Below, one piece after another: positions 31,392 to 38,913 of a stretch of DNA of 38,913 nucleotides (positions are counted from its first letter, which is position 1; each line of letters opens with the position of its first letter). Below the pieces are notes generated by a model that did not search any database, was not told where the DNA came from, and worked only from the letters and a program-made list of their open reading frames with translations. Origin of the DNA: Clostridiales bacterium (GTDB lineage Bacteria > Bacillota > Clostridia > Christensenellales > CAG-138); contig JAISXK010000087.1 in NCBI GenBank assembly GCA_031270585.1, positions 1 through 38,913 of the forward strand. Reading direction: 5' to 3'. Position numbers and translations under genes: made by a program.

Positions 31392-32493
31392 ATGCTGCAA
31401 CTGGATGAATATAAGCAACAGATAACCGCTTCCATTCAAACGCTGAAAGAATCGGGAAACTCCCTTTGACCTGGAAGGCTTAAAAAAAGAACGGCGGCAA
31501 TTGGAAGGCGAGATGGCCAAGCCCGATTTCTGGTCTGACGTGGATGCGGCCAACAAGATAAATGGGCGCCTTAAATCGCTGCGGGGAAAAATAGAAGGGT
31601 ACGATAAACTGCTTGGTACGGCGGATGATATCAACACCTTGGTTGAGATGATAGAAGAGGAACCCGACTGTCAGCTTGAGCAGGAATTGGCAAGCGAATT
31701 CGCCGCCTTTCAAAAGGATGTGGAGAAGCTTCGGCTTTTTACGCTGCTCAAGGGCGAATACGACCACAGCAACGCCGTGCTCTCGCTGCACGCGGGCGCC
31801 GGCGGTACCGAAGCGCAGGATTGGGTGCAGATGCTTTACCGTATGTATACGCGCTATTGCGCCAGCCGCGGCTTTGCCACGCGCGAGCTTGATATGCTGG
31901 ATGGCGACGAGGCGGGCATAAAATCCGTTACATTTGAGGTTACGGGCGAATGCGCCTATGGCTACCTTAAGGCCGAAAAAGGCGTGCACCGGCTCGTGCG
32001 CATATCCCCGTTTGACAGTTCGGGGCGCCGGCATACCTCCTTCGCCTCGCTGGATGTAACGCCCATATTTGAAGATGGCGTGCATGATATTGAGATCAAC
32101 CCGGACGATTTGCGGGTGGATACCTACCGCAGCAGCGGCGCCGGCGGCCAGCACGTCAACAAAACCTCCTCGGCCATACGCATCACGCATTTGCCCACCA
32201 ACATCGTGGTGCAATGCCAAAACGAGCGCAGCCAGCTACAAAACCGCGAAACCGCCATGCGCATGCTCAAGGGCAAGCTTTTAGAGCTGCAGGAGCGCGC
32301 GCGCATGGAGCAATTGGCTCAAATTAAAGGCGATATGAAGAAGATCGAATGGGGCAGCCAGATACGTTCCTATATCTTCCAGCCCTACACGCTGGTGAAG
32401 GATCACCGCACAAACGCCGAAAACGGCAACATTACCGCCGTGATGGATGGCGACATCGATCTTTTCATCAACACGTACCTTGCGCAGTCATAA
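31392..32493 (+). CDS. prfB: Peptide chain release factor 2, +1 programmed frameshift at CTT TGA C
   Basis: Frame 0 from ATG 31392: MLQLDEYKQQITASIQTLKESGNSL then TGA (31467-31469); +1 frame resumes at 31468 as DLEGLKKERRQLEGEMAKPDFW..., with GGQHVN motif (SSGAGGQHVNKTSSAIRITHLPT). Confidence 0.95.
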
Positions 32494-32552
32494 CGCTAAA
32501 AGTGAACGCAAAAATATGGCGCGCCATGTTTTTGAAAGCGAAATGAGGAAAT

Positions 32553-33494
32553 ATGCCCAGTACAGTCAGCATGGTGTTGCAGGCCGCCATACGCGGCTTT
32601 CGGCCTCTGTTAAACAATTTAAGTTTGGAAATTGAACGCGCGGGACAGGATGTACTGGGCTCGGGCGAATCAAAACGCCTGCCCGAAAACATGGTGGTCG
32701 CCCCCGTAATGATAGGTAAAATACGCGCGGAATGGTTCCACACGCTTGGCGCGCCGGACGACGAGGCGCTGATCTATTACCACGGTGGCGCGTATATGAC
32801 CGGCAGCATAGAGAGCAACCGCATACTGGCGGTGGATTTTGCAGAGGCCACGGGCCGCAATGTATTATCCTTTGAGTACCGTCTCGCGCCGGAAAACCCC
32901 TTTCCCGCAGCGCTTGAAGACGGGCTTGCCGCCTATCAATACGTGCTGGATCTTGGGATAGAGAACAATCGTATCGCACTGGTGGGCGAGAGCGCCGGCG
33001 GCGGGCTTGAAATCTCCACCGCGCTGAAGGCGCGCGCGCTGGGTATACCGCTGCCGGCGGCTATCGTGGCGCTTTCCCCCTGGACGGATCTGACGCTGCG
33101 CGGCGCGAGCTACACCGAAAACCAGGCCAGCGACCCGCTGCTGGAGCGCAGGAAGCTCGTGCGCGCCGTGATGTATTACGCCTACGGGCAAAGCCTGCAA
33201 AACCCCTATATTTCGCCATTATACGCCGATTTTCATGGTTTCCCGCCCACGCTGATACACGTGGGCACGCATGAACTGCTGCTAAGCGACGCCCGGCAGC
33301 TTGGAAAGGTTATGCGGCGCGACGGCGTGGATGTGCGCCTGGAGGAATGGGCGGGCATGTGGCATGTATGGCATGTATTCGACCTGCCGGAAAGCCGCGC
33401 CGCCATGGAGGATATCGCGCGGTATGTGCTCGCGCGCATACGCAAGGCTACGCCCGCGCCAAACGCCGGCGAAGCGGCGCGGGGAGGCGCGTAA
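32553..33494 (+). CDS. Alpha/beta hydrolase, hormone-sensitive-lipase/acetyl-esterase type
   Basis: YYHGGAYMTGS (HGG oxyanion motif), VGESAGGGL (GxSxG nucleophile), conserved C-terminal Asp/His context. Confidence 0.9.
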   Translation: MPSTVSMVLQAAIRGFRPLLNNLSLEIERAGQDVLGSGESKRLPENMVVAPVMIGKIRAEWFHTLGAPDDEALIYYHGGAYMTGSIESNRILAVDFAEATGRNVLSFEYRLAPENPFPAALEDGLAAYQYVLDLGIENNRIALVGESAGGGLEISTALKARALGIPLPAAIVALSPWTDLTLRGASYTENQASDPLLERRKLVRAVMYYAYGQSLQNPYISPLYADFHGFPPTLIHVGTHELLLSDARQLGKVMRRDGVDVRLEEWAGMWHVWHVFDLPESRAAMEDIARYVLARIRKATPAPNAGEAARGGA

Positions 33495-33497
33495 GCC

Positions 33498-34760
33498 ATG
33501 CAAAAGCGCGAATGGTATCCGCTCGATAACGCCGCGAACATATACCCCGTTATACAAAACAGCCGGTGGACATCCATGTTCCGCTATATGGCGGCGCTTA
33601 CCGCTCCTGCAAATATCGACGCGCTGCAGCGCGCGCTCGATAAGATGCGCCCGCGTTTCCCAACATTTTATATGCGGCTGCGCAGCGGCATATTTTGGCA
33701 TTACCTTGAGCAGACGGATACCGCAGCCGCCGTGGAGACCGACACATTATACCCTTGCCCGCCCGCCTTTGCGGGCGAACTTCCCTTCCGCATCAAAGCG
33801 TACCGTAACCGCATCGCGGGCGAGTTCTCACACCTGATATGCGACGGCGGCGGCGCAATGAAATTTTTCAGCACGCTGTTGGCGCAATATTACCGCGAGC
33901 AGGGCATTGCCGTACCCACAGGCGGCAATATACTGGCGCTTGACGAGGCGCCGGATCCGGAAGAAAAAGAGAACGCTTTCCCCCGGTTCGCGCGGCAGGG
34001 CGCGCGCGTCACCCGCTCTGAAACCCGCGCCTATAAGGTGAGAGGCACGGCCCTTATGCCCGGCATGTGCTGTGTAACCACAGGGCGGCTCAGCGTGGCG
34101 GCCGTGCTTGATAAGGCGCATGCTTATAAGGTTTCCATAACGGAATACTTAACCGCCACGCTTGTCTATGTGTTGTATGAGCTGCAAAAGGCCGATCATC
34201 CGCAGGGTATGCTCAAGCCCGTTAAAGTAAGCGTACCGGTCAACCTGCGCAAATACTACCCCAGCAAAACGCTGCGCAATTTTTCGCAGTATTTAAACCC
34301 CGGCATCGACCCCAGCCTTGGCGATTTTACGTTTCAGGAGACGCTAGCGCAGACACATCATTATTTCCACTTTATGTTTACGGAAAAAAACCTGAACGCG
34401 CGGCTTTCCATCAACGTAAACGCCGAAAACAACCCTGTGCTGCGGGTGATTCCGCTTTTCATAAAACGCTTGGGCATACGGCTGGTTTATGAGCTTACGG
34501 GCGAAACGGCGTATACATCCGTGCTGTCCAACGTGGGCGCGCTGGAACTGCCCGACGAAATACGCCCTTTTGTTACGCGTTGCGATCTCATGCTTAAAAC
34601 CGCCAGACGTAACGCGGTAGAATGCGGCGTGCTTAGCTGCGATGACGCGCTTTCCATCACTTTCACCCGCGTCATCGCCGAACCGTATGTGGAGCGTATG
34701 TTTTTTAGAAAGCTGGTGCAGGATGGATTACATGTGTTCGTTGAAAGCAATCAGCTTTAG
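33498..34760 (+). CDS. Putative acyltransferase of the alcohol-acetyltransferase / condensation (CAT-like) superfamily
   Basis: HLICDGGG (HxxxDG motif) after an N-terminal half with LQRALDKMRPRFPTFYMRLRSGIFWHYLE; SVPVNLRKYYPSKTLRNFSQYL. Starts 3 nt after the hydrolase stop. Confidence 0.78.
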   Translation: MQKREWYPLDNAANIYPVIQNSRWTSMFRYMAALTAPANIDALQRALDKMRPRFPTFYMRLRSGIFWHYLEQTDTAAAVETDTLYPCPPAFAGELPFRIKAYRNRIAGEFSHLICDGGGAMKFFSTLLAQYYREQGIAVPTGGNILALDEAPDPEEKENAFPRFARQGARVTRSETRAYKVRGTALMPGMCCVTTGRLSVAAVLDKAHAYKVSITEYLTATLVYVLYELQKADHPQGMLKPVKVSVPVNLRKYYPSKTLRNFSQYLNPGIDPSLGDFTFQETLAQTHHYFHFMFTEKNLNARLSINVNAENNPVLRVIPLFIKRLGIRLVYELTGETAYTSVLSNVGALELPDEIRPFVTRCDLMLKTARRNAVECGVLSCDDALSITFTRVIAEPYVERMFFRKLVQDGLHVFVESNQL

Positions 34761-34772
34761 AAAGGGGGCGCC

Positions 34773-35480
34773 ATGTCCTACTGTGTGAATTGCGGGGTAG
34801 AGCTCGAAGCAAGCCAACGGCAGTGTCCGCTTTGCGGTGTGGAGGTAAACAACCCAGCCCGGCCATACGACCCCACGTTGCCAAGACCGTATAGCGCGCA
34901 TATCGTGCGCATACAGGCGCGGCTGGAGCGGCGCTACCTCGCGTGGATTATAACGGTGCTGATGATTTTAATCGCCATTGTGTGCGTCATGGTGGATCTT
35001 GTATATTACGGCTCTGTCAGCTGGTCGCTGTATGTGGCGCTAAGCTTGGCGCTCTCATGGATAACCGTGCTGTTTCCGCTGCTGGCCGCGAGCATGCACC
35101 CGGTCATGCTCGTACTGCTGGATGCCTGCGCGCTGCTGGCCTTTTTGTATGTATTGAACGAAAGCGATCCCTCATCCGATTGGTATTTGCGCCTGGCCAT
35201 GCCACAGGTGATGCTTTTTGGCATGCTGGGGCTTTTAAACGTGTTCCTCTGGCGCAGCTCTTTCGTGCACGGCTGGCAGAAGATAAGCGTTGTGGTGGTG
35301 TCCATAGGCGTGGCCATGATGGGGCTTGAGACGCTGCTGGATCTGTTTAACGATATGGCGGTGACGCTTGACTGGTCGTGGTTCGTGATCATACCCGCGT
35401 TTGCCGTGGGGCTGATATTTTTCATACTGGAGCGCAAGCGTCTGCTAAAGGACGCCATTACGAAGCGCCTGCGCATATGA
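34773..35480 (+). CDS. Zinc-ribbon polytopic membrane protein (DUF6320-like)
   Basis: MSYCVNCGVELEASQRQCPLCGVEVNNP followed by about six TM segments. Confidence 0.8.
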   Translation: MSYCVNCGVELEASQRQCPLCGVEVNNPARPYDPTLPRPYSAHIVRIQARLERRYLAWIITVLMILIAIVCVMVDLVYYGSVSWSLYVALSLALSWITVLFPLLAASMHPVMLVLLDACALLAFLYVLNESDPSSDWYLRLAMPQVMLFGMLGLLNVFLWRSSFVHGWQKISVVVVSIGVAMMGLETLLDLFNDMAVTLDWSWFVIIPAFAVGLIFFILERKRLLKDAITKRLRI

Positions 35481-35578
35481 CGCTCATAAACCCCATAAAA
35501 TAGGGTAAGTATAGCGCGCGTACGCGAATCATGTTTTACGCGCAATGTGACATTCTGGCAACATCTGCCCCCATATGC

Positions 35579-35607
35579 TTGAGAATGCCCCGCCCTGTGC
35601 TTACAAT
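35579..35607 (+). promoter_or_regulatory. Putative sigmaA promoter of the GH13 gene
   Basis: TTGAGA - 17 nt - TACAAT; lies inside the track ORF's N-terminal extension. Confidence 0.6.
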
Positions 35608-35683
35608 ACTAAGTATGGCGGGGGCGGTAACGAGCGCCCCTCCGCCGCCGCAACGATTACTACGGAAAGGACTTTGCCTGGCA

Positions 35684-37666
35684 ATGGGCGCGATGCACAA
35701 CTCGCTTTTGCTGCGTTTTCGCAACCCGCAGGGCCCGCTTGAAACGGGCGGCGAAACAAAAATAGCCATATATTTAAGCGATGAGCTGCAACACGCAAGT
35801 GTATCGCTTTGCGTGTGGGCGCAAAACGGGCGGCGCGTCATCCCCATGCTGCGGGAGGCGGGGTTTCGCAGCGCATGGTACCACGCCATTTTGCGGGCGA
35901 CGGATACACCGGGCCTTATGTGGTACCATTTTATCATCGAGCAACCGGGCAAGGCCGCGCTTTTTTACGGCGCAAACCACGGCTGTGGCGCGCTTTGCGA
36001 GGGCGATCCGCCGGGTTACCAGATTACCGTTTACCGGAAGGGTTTTCAAACGCCGCGATGGTTCCGCGAAGGCGTCATGTATCAAATCTTTCCCGACAGG
36101 TTTAAAAAAAGCGGCCAAAACATACAAAACGCCGCGTACCACCGGGCGCTTGGCAGGGATATCACCCTGCATAACGATTGGAATGAACCGCCCTGCCATA
36201 CGCCCCGTGCGGGACAGGCGCATTACACCCCCACGGATTTTTTTGGCGGAGACCTTGCGGGCATAAAAAGCGCGTTGCCGTATCTCAAGGCGTTGGGGGT
36301 TACGTGCATCTACCTGAACCCCGTGTTTGAAAGCGGATCCAACCACCGGTACGACACGGCGAATTATAAAAAAATTGATCCGCTGCTGGGCAGCGAAGCG
36401 TCGCTCAAAGCGCTTGCCGCCGCCGCAAAAAGGTTGGGTATACGGCTTATGCTGGACGGCGTGTTTTCTCATACGGGGGCGGACAGCGTGTATTTTAACA
36501 AATATGGCCGCTATCCCGGCGAAGGCGCCTACCAGACGGAAACGTCCCCTTACCGCAGCTGGTACAAATTCGATGAGGAAAACGCCGGCTACGGCATATG
36601 GTGGGGCTTCCCGGAACTGCCCGAAGTGAACGAACGCAACGCGGGATATGAAGCGTTTATCATCACCGGCAAAGATAGCGTTATCCGCCATTGGGCGAAG
36701 GCCGGCGCTACCAGCTGGCGGCTGGATGTGGCCGACGAACTGCCCGACGCGTTTATAAAAAAGCTATACGCAAACGTAAAGGCCATAGACGCGCAGGGCG
36801 TGGTGCTGGGCGAAGTGTGGGAGGACGCGTCCAACAAGGAAGCCTATGGCGAGCGCCGGCAATACGTATATGGCGATGAACTGGACAGCGTGATGAATTA
36901 CCCCTTCCGGCAAGCGGTGCTGGATTATCTCTTGGGGGCCGGTACGGCGCAATCGCTGAATTTCACATTGCAGTGCCAGCGGGAAAACTATCCCAAGCCC
37001 TTTTATTACGCGCTGATGAATATGCTCTCCACTCACGACAGCGTGCGCGCGCTCACGGCTTTGGGCGGCGCGCCCGGACGGGATGCGCTAAGCCGCGAGG
37101 CACAGGCAGACTTTCAACTGACGGCGGATATGCTTCAGCTTGCGCATAAACGCTTTTTGATCGCCACCGCCATACAGATGGCGGCGCCCGGCGTTCCGGG
37201 TATTTACTACGGCGATGAGGCCGGCATGACCGGCATGGCAGACCCCTTTAACAGGGGCGCCTATCCTTGGGGAAGAGAAGATAAGACGCTTTTAGCGGCC
37301 GTCACCGCGTATGCGGCGGCACGCGGCGGTAGCGCCGCCATGCGCGGCGGCTTTTGCCGTATGGGCGCGATAGGCAACGATATATTTGTTATCGCGCGGT
37401 ATACGGCGGGTGGGCGGGACGCTTTTTTAAATAAGGCCGGCGAAAGCGCCGCCATACTGCTTTGCAACCGTGCGGAACAACCGCAGCGCGCGCTCTTTTG
37501 CCCGGATGATTTTATGGAGGGGCCCGACGCCAATGTGCCGCTCAACCCCTGCGGCGCCTGGCGGGACGCGCGCACAGGCAAAACGTATATCTGCGGCGGC
37601 ATATTCGACCTGGAACTGCCGCCGCTTTCAGCCAGCCTGCTCATAAAGAGAAGCGGCCCGGAATAA
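35684..37666 (+). CDS. Intracellular GH13 alpha-glycosidase (neopullulanase/cyclomaltodextrinase-like)
   Basis: GVMYQIFPDRF, YLNPVFESGSNHRYDTANY, LMLDGVFSHTG, SWRLDVADELPD, VLGEVWEDAS, MLSTHDSVR, GVPGIYYGDEAGMTG. No signal peptide; start set downstream of the predicted promoter. Confidence 0.93.
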   Translation: MGAMHNSLLLRFRNPQGPLETGGETKIAIYLSDELQHASVSLCVWAQNGRRVIPMLREAGFRSAWYHAILRATDTPGLMWYHFIIEQPGKAALFYGANHGCGALCEGDPPGYQITVYRKGFQTPRWFREGVMYQIFPDRFKKSGQNIQNAAYHRALGRDITLHNDWNEPPCHTPRAGQAHYTPTDFFGGDLAGIKSALPYLKALGVTCIYLNPVFESGSNHRYDTANYKKIDPLLGSEASLKALAAAAKRLGIRLMLDGVFSHTGADSVYFNKYGRYPGEGAYQTETSPYRSWYKFDEENAGYGIWWGFPELPEVNERNAGYEAFIITGKDSVIRHWAKAGATSWRLDVADELPDAFIKKLYANVKAIDAQGVVLGEVWEDASNKEAYGERRQYVYGDELDSVMNYPFRQAVLDYLLGAGTAQSLNFTLQCQRENYPKPFYYALMNMLSTHDSVRALTALGGAPGRDALSREAQADFQLTADMLQLAHKRFLIATAIQMAAPGVPGIYYGDEAGMTGMADPFNRGAYPWGREDKTLLAAVTAYAAARGGSAAMRGGFCRMGAIGNDIFVIARYTAGGRDAFLNKAGESAAILLCNRAEQPQRALFCPDDFMEGPDANVPLNPCGAWRDARTGKTYICGGIFDLELPPLSASLLIKRSGPE

Positions 37667-37709
37667 CGACGTATACGCGTGTTTATAGAGTACAAAAAGA
37701 GGGTAGATT

Positions 37710-38144
37710 ATGTTTAACGGACGATATGGGAACGACAATTTGAACCGAACGCTGTGTATGGCGGCGTTTATACTGGTAACGCTTAACGCCATAATAAGCG
37801 TTTTCGCGCGGGATTCGGCGTTGCGCATGGTGCTGCTGCCGGTGGGGTTTTCCTTGTTCGCCTTTGCGGTCTTTCGCATGTTATCGCGCAATATAAACAC
37901 GCGTAAAAAGGAGAACGAAAATTTTTTGCGCATGAGCATGCCGCTCAGAACCCGCTTTTACGCATGGCGCGACAAGGCGCCGCGCGCGCAGCGGACCGGG
38001 AAGAACCCAACATTCAGCGATATGCGCAAGTACAAATATTTTTCCTGCACGCAATGCGCGCAAAGGCTGCGCGTACCGCGCAAAAAGGGCAAGCTGCTCG
38101 TTACTTGCAGCCGTTGCGGAAACAAATTTGAGATAAAATCATGA
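37710..38144 (+). CDS. Small membrane protein with C-terminal zinc ribbon
   Basis: Two TM helices then FSCTQCAQRLRVPRKKGKLLVTCSRCGNKFEIKS (CxxC...CxxC). Confidence 0.8.
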   Translation: MFNGRYGNDNLNRTLCMAAFILVTLNAIISVFARDSALRMVLLPVGFSLFAFAVFRMLSRNINTRKKENENFLRMSMPLRTRFYAWRDKAPRAQRTGKNPTFSDMRKYKYFSCTQCAQRLRVPRKKGKLLVTCSRCGNKFEIKS

Positions 38145-38163
38145 TATAAGGGAGAATACTACA

Positions 38164-38382
38164 ATGCGGGTAACAAAGGAAATGACCATTGCGAATATAT
38201 TGAATATGGACGAGGGCATCGCCGATATCCTGATGAGCGCCGGCATGCATTGCCTTGGCTGCGCAATGGCCCACGGTGAAGACTTGGGGCAGGCGTGCGC
38301 CGTGCATGGCATTGACGCGAATGAGATGGTCGCAAATATAAATATGTATTTGGAGGATCAGGAGAACCGGGCTAAAGTATAG
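38164..38382 (+). CDS. DUF1858-like small protein
   Basis: MRVTKEMTIANILNMDEGIADILMSAGMHCLGCAMAHGEDLGQACAVHGID with CxxC. Confidence 0.88.
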   Translation: MRVTKEMTIANILNMDEGIADILMSAGMHCLGCAMAHGEDLGQACAVHGIDANEMVANINMYLEDQENRAKV

Positions 38383-38406
38383 TTTGATGGAAGGAGGTTT
38401 GGGTTC

Positions 38407-38562
38407 ATGAAATACGTATGCAAGATATGCGGTTACGAGTACGACCCCGCCGCCGGCGACCCTGATAATGGCGTCGCGCCGGGCACGCCGTTCGAGTCGC
38501 TGCCGGATGATTGGGCTTGCCCCATCTGCGGCGTGGGCAAGGATGAATTTGAACAGGCTTAA
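38407..38562 (+). CDS. Rubredoxin (absent from the supplied ORF track)
   Basis: Manual translation: [51 protein letters not shown]; two CxxCG iron ligand pairs; GGAGG RBS. Confidence 0.97.
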   Translation: MKYVCKICGYEYDPAAGDPDNGVAPGTPFESLPDDWACPICGVGKDEFEQA

Positions 38563-38597
38563 ACAAAGGTACGCCTCACGCTAAACACCCATAAAAC

Positions 38598-38642
38598 CGG
38601 GCCGTGTGGATAAGCATTGAAAACGTTTATCGATACGGCCCG
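38598..38642 (+). terminator. Long hairpin downstream of rubredoxin
   Basis: CGGGCCGT...ACGGCCCG with inner GATAA...TTATC pairing. Confidence 0.5.
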
Positions 38643-38779
38643 AACCTTTCGGGGTTTTGCGCCTCCCCGCGTTCGGGGATATGTATTTTTATTCACCCTA
38701 TCCGCGTGGCGATACAATCCCATCATATCGTAACCAATCCAATCAACCACATTGGGAATAGGGCGATTAGCTTTCTTTA

Positions 38780-38808
38780 TTGACGGGCGGCGGCCAAAAA
38801 GGTACACT
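38780..38808 (+). promoter_or_regulatory. Putative sigmaA promoter for the rightmost gene
   Basis: TTGACG - 17 nt - TACACT. Confidence 0.65.
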
Positions 38809-38841
38809 CTTGTTAACATATGTTGATGGGGGATGCCGGCC

Positions 38842-38913
38842 ATGCGGTATTCGTTTGATAAAGAGATAGACCGCAACAATACATCCAGTATGAAGTGGGA
38901 TTTTAAAGCCGCC
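38842..38913 (+). CDS. MalY/PatB-like PLP aminotransferase / C-S lyase, N-terminal fragment
   Basis: MRYSFDKEIDRNNTSSMKWDFKAA resembles the MalY/PatB N-terminus; truncated by the window end. Confidence 0.65.
   Translation, partial: MRYSFDKEIDRNNTSSMKWDFKAA

Noticed and set aside
31501-32493. Treating prfB as starting at 31501 per the ORF track
   Set aside because: The upstream frame-0 peptide plus CTT TGA C shows the gene begins at 31392 with a programmed frameshift, not a pseudogene.
35774-36691. 305-aa minus-strand ORF opposite the GH13 gene
   Set aside because: Antisense to a conserved catalytic domain; no independent support.
38605-38613. DnaA-box-like TGTGGATAA in the rubredoxin 3' hairpin
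   Set aside because: Isolated copy inside a hairpin stem; likely chance.

Overview
This is a 38.9 kb chromosomal window from an apparently endospore-forming, clostridia-like Firmicute. It reads as core genome: I see no phage, transposon, CRISPR array, rRNA or tRNA. Left part, mostly minus strand: GyrB/ParE N-terminus (cut by the window edge), EamA/DMT transporter, YgeW carbamoyltransferase, YgeY hydrolase, PAS/HTH regulator, a SpoIID-type protein with six SH3-like repeats, YchF, TsaD, a DUF1461-like membrane protein and glycogen phosphorylase. Middle: NfeD, zinc-ribbon protein, FloA, a low-complexity protein, PIG-V-like mannosyltransferase, split chromate transporter pair and SpoIIR on plus; DUF1292-like, MnmE, Jag/KhpB, YidC, YidD, RnpA and RpmH on minus. 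Right part, plus strand: MurC, tandem HD/HD-GYP-like protein, SecA, PrfB (with a programmed +1 frameshift), an esterase / HxxxDG acyltransferase / zinc-ribbon membrane protein trio, a GH13 alpha-glycosidase, zinc-ribbon membrane protein, DUF1858-like protein, rubredoxin, and the start of a MalY/PatB-like aminotransferase. rpmH and the rubredoxin gene are absent from the supplied ORF track and were read from the sequence. The most interesting leads are the esterase/acyltransferase/zinc-ribbon trio, the YgeY/YgeW/regulator/transporter module with paired A-tract palindromes, the HD-GYP-like protein with a substituted HD motif, the hexapeptide minisatellite in Jag, and several repeat-built noncoding structures. 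I found no clearly novel defence or mobile system. All family names come from recognising motifs by eye; no database search was run.
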